DNA from: Clostridiales bacterium | GTDB lineage: Bacteria; Bacillota; Clostridia; Oscillospirales; Acutalibacteraceae | Direction: 5' to 3' | DNA: 7,425 bases | NCBI GenBank assembly: GCA_012516295.1 | Contig: JAAYWU010000175.1 | Span: forward strand, 1-7,425 | Shown: piece by piece, positions 1-5,913 of the stretch | How the letters are laid out: each line of letters starts with the position of its first letter | How positions within the stretch are numbered: position 1 is the first letter of the stretch | Translations under genes and position numbers: made by a program | Notes under the pieces: model-generated | What the model was told of the DNA's origin: nothing | The model's input: the letters and a program-made list of their open reading frames with translations, nothing else | The model's database searches: none

Positions 1-845
1 CTTGTATTTTCCGGAAGATGCGGGAACGCAACGGTCGTCCGGATTTTCGCAAGGTCAATCTCCACGGTTTCGTCGTAAACTGCGTCCTCGTCCGCCGCGT
101 AAACAACCGGCTCATGCTGGAAGCGGCCCTTCCCGTAAGCCAGCGTAACCTCGTCCACCGGGAATATCCCGTTTTTCGCGCCGGCCTCAATCGCCATGTT
201 CGCAATGCAAAGGCGGTCGTCCATGGAAAGGTATTTCACGCCATCGCCGGTGAATTCCAGCGAACGGTACAGCGCGCCGTCCACGCCGATTCTCCCGATG
301 AGGTGCAGAATCACGTCTTTGCCGCTCACCCATTTTGCGGGCTTGTTTTTCAGCACAATCCGAATCGCGGAAGGCACCTTGAACCACGCTTTGCCGGTAA
401 TCATCCCGGCGGCCATGTCGGTGGAACCCACGCCCGTGGAAAACGCGCCAAGCGCGCCGTAGGTGCAGGTGTGCGAATCCGCGCCAATCACGCAGTCCCC
501 CGGAACAACTAGCCCTTTTTCCGGCAGAAGCGCATGCTCAATGCCCAGCTGCCCCACGTCGAAGAAATTCGTAATCTGATGCTGATTTGCGAAGTTCCGT
601 ACCTGGCGGCACTGTTCCGCGGCCTTAATATCCTTGTTCGGTGTAAAATGGTCCAGAACCAGCGCAATTTTATCCTTATGAAAAACGGAGGAAGCTCCGC
701 ATTTTTCAAATTCATTGATCGCCACCGGCGAGGTAATGTCATTGCCCAGAACCAAATCAAGCCCCGCCTCGATCAGCTGCCCCGCGCTTACGCTTTCCAG
801 CCCGGCGTGCGCGGCGAGGATTTTCTGCGTCATCGTCATTCCCAT
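1..845 (-). CDS. leuC: 3-isopropylmalate dehydratase large subunit (LeuC), 3' end outside window
   Basis: This gene encodes the large, iron-sulfur subunit of isopropylmalate isomerase, which with LeuD interconverts 2- and 3-isopropylmalate in cytoplasmic leucine synthesis. Translating the complement from ATG at 845 gives 281 residues with no stop before the window edge, out of about 420 expected. Recognisable stretches are MTMTQKILA at the start, LGNDIT near residue 36, [14 protein letters not shown] near 65-80, [15 protein letters not shown] at 121-135, and [20 protein letters not shown] near 208-227. These match the aconitase-fold family and fit the bacterial/archaeal HacA-type LeuC. The cluster-binding cysteines lie in the missing C-terminal third, so they cannot be checked. 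The start is supported by AAGGAGG at 854-860, eight bases upstream. A homoaconitase or methylthioalkylmalate isomerase role is possible in principle, and leuD would be expected just beyond the edge. A Crp/Fnr gene diverges upstream. Confidence 0.93.
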   Translation of the reverse strand, partial: MGMTMTQKILAAHAGLESVSAGQLIEAGLDLVLGNDITSPVAINEFEKCGASSVFHKDKIALVLDHFTPNKDIKAAEQCRQVRNFANQHQITNFFDVGQLGIEHALLPEKGLVVPGDCVIGADSHTCTYGALGAFSTGVGSTDMAAGMITGKAWFKVPSAIRIVLKNKPAKWVSGKDVILHLIGRIGVDGALYRSLEFTGDGVKYLSMDDRLCIANMAIEAGAKNGIFPVDEVTLAYGKGRFQHEPVVYAADEDAVYDETVEIDLAKIRTTVAFPHLPENT

Positions 846-877
846 AATAGGTACCTCCTTTGATTTCGATTTGTCTT

Positions 878-883
878 ATTATT
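878..883 (-). promoter_or_regulatory. Candidate -10 element of leuC
   Basis: On the complement, AATAAT (5 of 6 matches to TATAAT) lies where transcription would begin near 871, giving a leader of about 26 bases that contains the AAGGAGG site. No good -35 hexamer is seen at 16-18 bases upstream. The palindrome at 905-920 is centred 41.5 bases upstream of the predicted start instead, the position of an activator in a class II Crp-type promoter. The start point is inferred from spacing only. Confidence 0.42.
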
Positions 884-892
884 GCATGAATC

Positions 893-922
893 TTGCGCAA
901 AGAATGTATCATATGTTACAAT
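893..922 (+). promoter_or_regulatory. Candidate promoter of the Crp/Fnr regulator gene
   Basis: TTGCGC at 893-898 (3 of 6 -35 matches) and TACAAT at 917-922 (5 of 6 -10 matches) are separated by 18 bases, predicting a start near 929 and a leader of about 120 bases. The palindrome at 905-920 lies between and over these elements, so binding there would be expected to block this promoter. The -35 match is poor, so the assignment is tentative. Confidence 0.35.
905..920. promoter_or_regulatory. Candidate Crp/Fnr operator (imperfect palindrome)
   Basis: TGTATCATATGTTACA is a dyad with 14 of 16 symmetric positions, in a 5-6-5 layout (TGTAT, CATATG, TTACA). It resembles the general Crp/Fnr box TGTNA-N6-TNACA. 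It lies between leuC and the divergent Crp/Fnr regulator gene and overlaps the likely promoter of that regulator. Binding by the neighbouring gene product is inferred from proximity and family geometry. A Crp-family ligand or an exact consensus cannot be assigned. Confidence 0.5.
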
Positions 923-924
923 TA

Positions 925-964
925 CTTAAAAAATAACAGACCCCATCATTCATAACCGGGGCTG
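925..964 (-). terminator. Terminator-like hairpin upstream of leuC
   Basis: Read on the complement, CAGCCCC pairs with GGGG-T-CTG (7 pairs, one bulged T, 13-base loop; 937-964) and is followed by TTATTTTTT. This looks like an intrinsic terminator facing leuC, placed before the candidate leuC promoter. It could stop antisense transcription coming out of the regulator gene, or attenuate a longer leuC leader. The loop is large and the stem bulged. On the + strand the same hairpin falls in the regulator leader without a T tract. Confidence 0.33.
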
Positions 965-1049
965 TGCAAAAGAACATTCTTCCCATCCCTTTCGCAGGCA
1001 TAATCCCACCGGGAGGGTTCACCCCAATTAAATTTAACGGAGGGGTTTC

Positions 1050-1667
1050 ATGGAACCGTCGAGTAAAAAGAAATGGGATGTGCTGGAGAAAACCCACACA
1101 TCCCATATTGTTCAAAAGGATCGAATGATATACTGGCAGGAAGCGCTTGCCGATGAATTCTATTATTTGAAAAGCGGGAAAGTGAAAATTTTTCTCAGCT
1201 CGGAGGACGGCGCGGAAAAAACCCTTACCGTACTGGAACCGGGGAATATTTTCGGCGAAGCGGCCTTTTTCGACGGCATGCCCCGCGTTTCCTCCGCGAA
1301 AACGCTCGTGAAATCCGAAATCATCACCGTCACCCGGAAAAGCCTGATGGAATGCATCCGCCGCGAACCGCAGCTCGCCATGAACCTGCTGACCTATCTG
1401 TCGCAGACGATCCGCATGCTTTCCGCACAGGTGAATTCCATGACGTTTCTGCAGGCCGACCAGCGCCTTGCCCGGCTTCTGCTCAGTCTGGCGCGCAACG
1501 GCACCGTACACGCCACGCAGGACGACCTGGCGGGCCTTGCGGGTGTTTCGCGCGTCACCGTAAGCCGCACGCTGACCGGATTTTCCAAAAAGGGCTGGAT
1601 CCGTGCCCGCTACGGCGCGGTGGAAATCCGGGACGAAGCCGGCCTTCTCGCTTTTATCGGCGGCTAA
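1050..1667 (+). CDS. Crp/Fnr-family transcriptional regulator
   Basis: This is a 205-residue cytoplasmic DNA-binding regulator of standard Crp/Fnr length. Residues about 18-110 form the cyclic-nucleotide-binding-like beta barrel, including a cassette like the phosphate-binding loop: GNIFGEAAFFDGMPR at 65-79, with G69, E70 and R79. A dimerisation helix follows (about 112-140). A C-terminal winged helix-turn-helix contains DDLAGLAGVSRVTVSRTL starting at D158, with the recognition helix near VSRVTVSRTL. Only one cysteine is visible (MEC, near 107), so an Fnr-type iron-sulfur cluster is unlikely. The effector is unknown. ATG at 1050 follows GGAGGGG at 1039-1045. The gene diverges from leuC across 204 bases that hold a Crp-like palindrome, and it ends in its own terminator. 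Regulation of leuC and of itself is inferred, not shown. Confidence 0.9.
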   Translation: MEPSSKKKWDVLEKTHTSHIVQKDRMIYWQEALADEFYYLKSGKVKIFLSSEDGAEKTLTVLEPGNIFGEAAFFDGMPRVSSAKTLVKSEIITVTRKSLMECIRREPQLAMNLLTYLSQTIRMLSAQVNSMTFLQADQRLARLLLSLARNGTVHATQDDLAGLAGVSRVTVSRTLTGFSKKGWIRARYGAVEIRDEAGLLAFIGG

Positions 1668-1691
1668 ATGAATCGCATAATGAACAGAATG

Positions 1692-1723
1692 AATGGGCAG
1701 TCCTAAACGGATTGCCCATTTTT
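1692..1723 (+). terminator. Intrinsic terminator of the Crp/Fnr gene
   Basis: AATGGGCAGTCC and GGATTGCCCATT form a 12-pair stem (one G-U) around a TAAAC loop, followed directly by TTT after a stem ending in TT. It begins 24 bases after the TAA of the regulator gene. Read on the complement it lacks a T tract and has an A-C mismatch, so it is at best a weak terminator for the convergent lysS gene, for which no other good terminator is visible. Confidence 0.88.
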
Positions 1724-1765
1724 AGGTCATCCCAACGACCAACGGATTGAATTTCAACAAATGAA

Positions 1766-1799
1766 GTACATCTTGTTACCGAGCAAAACGGTACATCTT
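1766..1799. repeat. Short 9-base direct repeat at the lysS 3' end
   Basis: GTACATCTT occurs at 1766-1774 and again at 1791-1799, the second copy reaching into the lysS stop codon. Between them is a small imperfect dyad (GTTACCG and CGGTAC around AGCAAAA). There is no T tract. It lies in an A+T-richer stretch that continues into the lysS C-terminal extension. Chance is a reasonable explanation. Confidence 0.4.
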
Positions 1800-3747
1800 A
1801 ATAGAGCTTTGCACCTGCCGGAATGTGGTCATCAACCATCAACAAGTGGAGCTTTTCTTCGCCTTCTTCTTCGTGAACGGCACTGATAAGCATACCACAA
1901 GAGTCAATGCCCATCATCTTTTTCGGCGGCAGATTTACGATAGCGATACAAGTCTTGCCAATCAATTCCTCAGGCTCATAATATGCGTGAATACCGCTTA
2001 AAATGGTGCGGTCTGTGCCTGTTCCGTCGTCAAGAGTGAACTGCAACAGCTTCTTTGACTTCGGTACTGCAACACAATCCTTAACCTTTACTGCACGGAA
2101 ATCGGACTTCGAGAAGGTCTCAAAATCGACGGTATCCTCAAACAACGGCTCAATCTTCACCTTAGAGAAATCAATCTTTTCAGGCTCGGCTTTTGGCGCT
2201 TCCTCAGCCTTATTTTTTACATCATTTTTACTGTTTCCATTATTCAGGGGTTTCATTGTCGGGAACAGAAGAACGTCGCGGATCGACGCGCTGTCGGTCA
2301 GCAGCATGACCAGGCGGTCAATGCCCATGCCCATACCGCCGGTCGGCGGCATACCGTATTCCAGCGCGGTCAGGAAGTCCTCGTCGATCACGTTGGCCTC
2401 TTCGTCGCCCGCGGCACGAAGCTGCATCTGGTGCATAAAGCGCTCGCGCTGGTCCATCGGGTCGTTCAACTCGGAATACGCGTTTGCAAGCTCGCAACGC
2501 GTGCAAAACAGCTCAAAACGCTCAACCAGCTCGGGGCAGTCCTGCTTGCGCTTGGTAAGCGGGGAAACCTCCACCGGGTAATCGTAAATAAAGGTCGGCT
2601 GGACAATATGCTCCTCTACCTTTTCCTCAAAGACCAGCGCCATGATATCGCCCCATGTATCGGTGCTCTTTGTTTCAAGGTTGAGGCTCTTCGCAATTTC
2701 CATTGCCTTTTCGGTGTCGCCCTTGAAGGAGAGGAAGTCGATTCCTGTGTATTCCTTAATCGCGTCGTTCATGCTCAGGCGCTTAAATGGCAGGGAAAGA
2801 TCAATTTTCTCGCCCTGATACGTAATCTGATCGGTTCCGCAGACTTTCATCGCGCACTCGTGAATCATGTTTTCCGTGCGCTCCATCATCCCGCGGTAAT
2901 CCGTATATGCTTCGTATAGCTCAATCGTAGTGAATTCCGGATTATGTTTGACGTCCATGCCCTCATTGCGGAAAATGCGCCCGATTTCGTAAACGCGTTC
3001 CATCCCGCCGACAATCAGCCTCTTTAAGTGAAGCTCCGTCGCGATGCGCAGGTACATGTCAATATTCAGCGTATTGTGGTGCGTAATGAACGGCCTTGCG
3101 GCGGCGCCGCCCGCCAAGGTGTTCAGCACAGGGGTTTCCACCTCAACATAGGATTGCGCGTCGAGGAAAGCGCGGATAGTGCGGATAATCTCGCTGCGCT
3201 TGATAAAGGTATCCTTCACCTCCGGATTGACAATCAGGTCAATGTAGCGCTGGCGGTAGCGCAAATCGGTATCCTTCAGGCCGTGGAACTTTTCCGGCAT
3301 GGGGAGAAGGGATTTCGCCAACAGCTTGATTTCCTTCGCATGAACGGAAATTTCGCCCCTGCGGGTCTTGAACACATAGCCCTTTACGCTGATGATGTCG
3401 CCGACATCCCAGCAATTTTTCATTTCGTTATAGCTTTCTTCGCCCACCTGGTCGATTTTCAAGTAAACCTGAATCCGGCCGCTGCGGTCGTGAATATCCA
3501 TGAAGCTGGCCTTGCCCATGTCGCGCCAGCTCATCATACGCCCGGCGATGCAGACGTCGCTGTTTTCCAGCTCATCGAAAAGCTGGTGGATTTCCTTCGC
3601 GGTAATGTCGCGGGGGCAGGTTGTGATTGCAAACGGGTCCTTCCCCGCCTTCTGCAGCGTACTCAGCTTGTCCCTGCGGATTTGCAACAGCTCGCTGAGG
3701 TCCTGTGCGGACTGTGTGCCGTTTTCCTCGATGATGTTTTCGCTCAT
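1798..3747 (-). CDS. lysS: Lysyl-tRNA synthetase (class II) with C-terminal tRNA-binding domain
   Basis: The enzyme charges tRNA-Lys with lysine using ATP, in the cytoplasm. The chosen start at 3747 gives 649 residues. An open frame reaches back to 3792, but only 3747 has a good site (AGGAG at 3756-3760, 8 bases away). Domains in order are: an N-terminal helix; an OB-fold anticodon-binding domain at about 64-150; and a class II catalytic core with [15 protein letters not shown], motif 2 FRNEG (R260) and motif 3 GMGMGIDRL (R478), ending in [11 protein letters not shown] at 500. Normal bacterial LysRS stops about here. Residues 501-649 add a Lys/Glu/Asn-rich linker and an EMAPII/MetRS-beta-like tRNA-binding domain ([31 protein letters not shown]). 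DNA for this extension is about 45% GC by hand count (202 of 450), against about 59% in 2281-2640. greA lies upstream on the same strand, 129 bases away, with a hairpin between. Confidence 0.95.
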   Translation of the reverse strand: MSENIIEENGTQSAQDLSELLQIRRDKLSTLQKAGKDPFAITTCPRDITAKEIHQLFDELENSDVCIAGRMMSWRDMGKASFMDIHDRSGRIQVYLKIDQVGEESYNEMKNCWDVGDIISVKGYVFKTRRGEISVHAKEIKLLAKSLLPMPEKFHGLKDTDLRYRQRYIDLIVNPEVKDTFIKRSEIIRTIRAFLDAQSYVEVETPVLNTLAGGAAARPFITHHNTLNIDMYLRIATELHLKRLIVGGMERVYEIGRIFRNEGMDVKHNPEFTTIELYEAYTDYRGMMERTENMIHECAMKVCGTDQITYQGEKIDLSLPFKRLSMNDAIKEYTGIDFLSFKGDTEKAMEIAKSLNLETKSTDTWGDIMALVFEEKVEEHIVQPTFIYDYPVEVSPLTKRKQDCPELVERFELFCTRCELANAYSELNDPMDQRERFMHQMQLRAAGDEEANVIDEDFLTALEYGMPPTGGMGMGIDRLVMLLTDSASIRDVLLFPTMKPLNNGNSKNDVKNKAEEAPKAEPEKIDFSKVKIEPLFEDTVDFETFSKSDFRAVKVKDCVAVPKSKKLLQFTLDDGTGTDRTILSGIHAYYEPEELIGKTCIAIVNLPPKKMMGIDSCGMLISAVHEEEGEEKLHLLMVDDHIPAGAKLY

Positions 3748-3755
3748 TTGTAACT

Positions 3756-3760
3756 CTCCT
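3756..3760 (-). promoter_or_regulatory. Ribosome binding site deciding the lysS start
   Basis: AGGAG followed by 8 bases and ATG at 3747 marks the true lysS start. The in-frame upstream ATG at 3792 has no comparable site, and the 15 residues it would add are not typical LysRS sequence. Confidence 0.8.
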
Positions 3761-3835
3761 ATATCTATCTCATTTTCGCCGTCTTTAAGCATCCTGTTTC
3801 AGAAAGGAAGCCATACGCGCTTCACACTTTATTGG

Positions 3836-3869
3836 AAAAGGGGCAGGGTGAACACATCACTCCCGCCCC
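3836..3869 (-). terminator. Intrinsic terminator or attenuator between greA and lysS
   Basis: On the complement, starting 7 bases after the greA stop, GGGGCGGG-A-GTGA pairs with TCAC-CC-T-GCCCC (12 pairs including one G-U, one bulged A) around TGTGT, then TTTT. On the + strand there is no T tract. It would end greA transcripts. lysS must then depend on read-through or on its own promoter in 3748-3835, where no convincing one was found. Confidence 0.75.
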
Positions 3870-3876
3870 CAAAAGC

Positions 3877-4362
3877 TTATTTGGATATGGCAAGAACCTC
3901 GTATTCCATCAAGCCGGCAGGTACTTCAATCTGAATCTTGTCGCCGATTTTGTGGTTCAGAAGGGATTTTCCAACAAGGGATTCGTCCGAAATGCTGCCG
4001 TTGAGCGGATCCGCTTCGTTGGAACCGACAATTTTATAGTTGGCAACATTGCTCTTGCCGGTTGCGGGATTTGTAACCCGAACCTCCACTTTAGAGCCGA
4101 TGTGGATATTCTCGTTGCTGAGCTCGTCCTCGTCGATGACTTTTACATTTTTAAGCATGACTTCAATGTCCGCAATGCGGGCCTCGACAATCGCCTGCTC
4201 GTTTTTGGCTTCGTCATACTCTCTGTTTTCAGACAAATCGCCGAAGGAGAGGGCCACTTTAATTTTTTCCGCTACTTCTTTACGCTTAACGCTTTTCAGG
4301 TCCTCTAGCTCTTTTTCCAGCTTTTCCAAGCCTTCCCTTGTTAAAACCACCTGTTTTACCAT
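3877..4362 (-). CDS. greA: Transcription elongation factor GreA
   Basis: GreA rescues backtracked RNA polymerase by inserting its coiled coil into the secondary channel and stimulating cleavage of the extruded RNA 3' end. The 161-residue length is normal for the family. Residues about 8-75 form the antiparallel coiled coil, whose tip carries GDLSENREYDEAK with the acidic pair D42 and E45. Residues about 80-158 form the FKBP-like C-terminal domain, including NPATGKSNVANYKIVG, PLNGSISDESLVGKSLLNHK and the closing YEVLAI. ATG at 4362 follows AAGGTGG at 4372-4378 by 9 bases, about 57 bases downstream of the start predicted from a consensus promoter. It is the first gene of its unit and lies ahead of lysS, a neighbour pair common in Clostridia. 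No oddity was seen in the coding sequence. Confidence 0.97.
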   Translation of the reverse strand: MVKQVVLTREGLEKLEKELEDLKSVKRKEVAEKIKVALSFGDLSENREYDEAKNEQAIVEARIADIEVMLKNVKVIDEDELSNENIHIGSKVEVRVTNPATGKSNVANYKIVGSNEADPLNGSISDESLVGKSLLNHKIGDKIQIEVPAGLMEYEVLAISK

Positions 4363-4425
4363 AGTAGAATACCACCTTTTTCAATACAGTAGACTGCATT
4401 TTACCCTTTCGATAATAATACTTAC

Positions 4426-4454
4426 ATTATAGTGACACCGTACCGTTCTGTCAA
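4426..4454 (-). promoter_or_regulatory. Consensus sigma-A promoter of greA
   Basis: On the complement, TTGACA (4449-4454), exactly 17 bases, then TATAAT (4426-4431) match the housekeeping consensus at all 12 positions, with TTTTA just upstream. The start is predicted near 4419. No operator or riboswitch-like fold is visible in the leader, so strong constitutive expression is expected. Confidence 0.92.
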
Positions 4455-4535
4455 TAAAATCCCGAACGGGAACCGTGTTTTTCGCCTGCTAACTTTTCCC
4501 TTCCGGCATCTTTTCCGCCGCCTCTGGTATTGTAT

Positions 4536-4570
4536 TCGAAAAGAAGAGGGATATGCAAAATGCATATCCC
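4536..4570 (-). terminator. Intrinsic terminator after the S41 peptidase gene
   Basis: GGGATATGCA and TGCATATCCC form a perfect 10-pair stem around a 3-base loop (4548-4570). On the complement it is followed by TCTTCTTTT, 22 bases after the TAA of the S41 gene. It separates the ftsX-M23-S41 unit from the greA promoter. The remaining bases up to that promoter (4455-4535) hold only a short CCCG/CGGG dyad and no gene that I can see. Confidence 0.82.
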
Positions 4571-4592
4571 CCGGAATCTGTCAATGCCGGTT

Positions 4593-5885
4593 TTAATTTG
4601 CCGCAGCTTTGCTGCTTGCCGGGCTGCTTTCCGTTCCCGGCGCTTTTTCCACGTTCACCCCCTGGCGGATCAGCGCGGAAACCGCCGCCTGCAGCTGCGG
4701 GTCCTGTTCAGCCTTAAGCTGGTTGCGGACCAGGAGCGCCTCCTGCTCGGAAGTAAGCTCCTTTTGAATATCCACGTCGATTCCTTTTCCGGTGAAAATT
4801 TCCCCGTTCAGCGTCAGATAATTTGCAACGGGGAGAATAATGGCAGAGCCGTCGGAAAGGGGCTTGACTTCATCCTTCGTGCCGAGCCCGGCCGTCTTTT
4901 CGCCGACTAAAAGACCCCTTTTATAGTCCTTGATATCGGCCGCGAAAATTTCAGCCGCGCCGAAAGTGTTGCGGTTTACAATCACGCTGATCGGCAAATT
5001 CACCGTATTCGGGCCCGAAGTATACTGCACCGTTACTTTCCCGGTTTTGTCCTTGTAACTTACCGTGTTGCCCGCGGGCAGCAGGGTATCGAGCATTTCC
5101 GCCATCCCGCGGATGCTTCCGCCGGAATTGCTCCGCAGATCAATTACAATCCCGGAAGCGCCCTCTTTAATGCGCGCAGCCAGCAGATTGTTGAACTGTT
5201 CCGCGTTGGAATCCGTAAACGCGGCAATCTTCAGGTAAGCCACGTTGCCGTTAATCATGGAAGAGGTGAGCGTCTGCTCGGCGTATTCGGCACGGGTGAC
5301 GGTAATGCTGAGCAGCGAGGCCTTCGCCTCCGCTTTCTGCTCCGTGTTTTCCTGCCGCAGGATTCCAAGCTTTATTGTGGAACCGGCAACCCCGTCCAGC
5401 TTATTGAGCGCATCGCCGTAGGTCAGGCGGATGACCTCTTTATCGTCCACGCTGACGACGGTATCACCCTTTTTAATCCCGCTTTTTTCCGCCGGCGAAC
5501 CGGGGGTCACTTCAATAACCTCCATATTGCCGTCCTTGTCCTGTACGGTTTTAATGCCGACGCCAACGCTTTTTTCACTGCTGCTGTTCAGGTACGCCTT
5601 ATACTTTTCCGCCGAAAGGTACTTTGCCTGCGCGTTTCCCAGCCCGGCGGCATACCCGGCGCAGATCCCGTCATTCAGTTCCTTTTCATTCACCGAACCG
5701 ATGTAAACCTGCCTTGTTTTCTGGTCGATTTCGCTCAGCTTGGTATACATCGCCTGGCGCTCGTTAATATCCGCTACCTTGGAGTTAAAGCTTTTCATAG
5801 CGTAAACATAGGTAAGGGACACCGTGATGGAAGCCGTTACGGCAACAAGGGCGACTGCCGCGCCCCAGGACAGCTTTCTGCTCAT
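4593..5885 (-). CDS. S41-family (CtpA-like) PDZ peptidase, probably catalytically dead
   Basis: The product is a 430-residue membrane-anchored, extracytoplasmic protein of the carboxy-terminal processing protease family. A short basic N-terminus and a hydrophobic segment at about 7-29 form the anchor or signal. A PDZ domain spans about 107-178 (TPGSPAEKSGIKKGDTVVSV). The S41 core runs from about 195 to 390, with DLRSNSGGS, LPLSDGSA-like PLSDGSAII and GKGIDVD conserved. The catalytic positions are changed: the usual SASASE motif reads NTFGAAE, with G309 for the nucleophilic Ser, and the GKGxVQ motif reads GLGTKD, with L334 for the base Lys and D338 for Gln. The tail after 395 is low complexity. 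The gene starts 28 bases after the M23 frame. Its ribosome site is poor (AAGGA 13 bases away), suggesting coupling to upstream translation. A scaffolding or substrate-binding role is inferred. Confidence 0.9.
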   Translation of the reverse strand: MSRKLSWGAAVALVAVTASITVSLTYVYAMKSFNSKVADINERQAMYTKLSEIDQKTRQVYIGSVNEKELNDGICAGYAAGLGNAQAKYLSAEKYKAYLNSSSEKSVGVGIKTVQDKDGNMEVIEVTPGSPAEKSGIKKGDTVVSVDDKEVIRLTYGDALNKLDGVAGSTIKLGILRQENTEQKAEAKASLLSITVTRAEYAEQTLTSSMINGNVAYLKIAAFTDSNAEQFNNLLAARIKEGASGIVIDLRSNSGGSIRGMAEMLDTLLPAGNTVSYKDKTGKVTVQYTSGPNTVNLPISVIVNRNTFGAAEIFAADIKDYKRGLLVGEKTAGLGTKDEVKPLSDGSAIILPVANYLTLNGEIFTGKGIDVDIQKELTSEQEALLVRNQLKAEQDPQLQAAVSALIRQGVNVEKAPGTESSPASSKAAAN

Positions 5886-5913
5886 ATCGTTTCAATCATC
5901 CTTATTTTCAACG

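Noticed and set aside
18..863. Open frames on the + strand at 18-512, 196-462 and 534-863 and on the - strand at 187-387 and 509-760
   Set aside because: They lie over a continuous minus-strand LeuC frame that matches the family along its whole length. Their own products resemble no family I know.
1021..1046. ACCCC and GGGGT could pair and hide the ribosome site of the Crp/Fnr gene
   Set aside because: There are only five pairs with a 16-base loop. This is too weak to claim a riboregulator without conservation.
846..1049. A T-box or leucine attenuator leader for leuC
   Set aside because: No T-box consensus, no Leu-codon leader peptide and no antiterminator pairing were found. The GGTACC near the start is just part of the ribosome site.
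909..1511. 200-residue minus-strand frame across the regulator gene
   Set aside because: It is antisense to a clear Crp/Fnr protein, and its sequence shows no recognisable domain.
3028..3753. 241-residue + strand frame inside lysS
   Set aside because: It mirrors the class II synthetase core. The lysS frame has all family motifs, so this is a shadow.
3748..3792. Upstream in-frame ATG for lysS at 3792
   Set aside because: It has no ribosome site, and AGGAG lies at the right distance from 3747.
4455..4480. CCCG/CGGG dyad followed by a short T run upstream of the greA promoter, as a second terminator
   Set aside because: The stem is four pairs with a four-base loop and the tail is interrupted. 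The perfect 10-pair hairpin at 4548-4570 already serves the upstream gene.
5881..5899. Five-codon frame (MIETI, then TGA) overlapping the start of the S41 gene
   Set aside because: Its AAGG lies directly against its ATG, with no room for ribosome binding. It is probably chance in the 28-base spacer.
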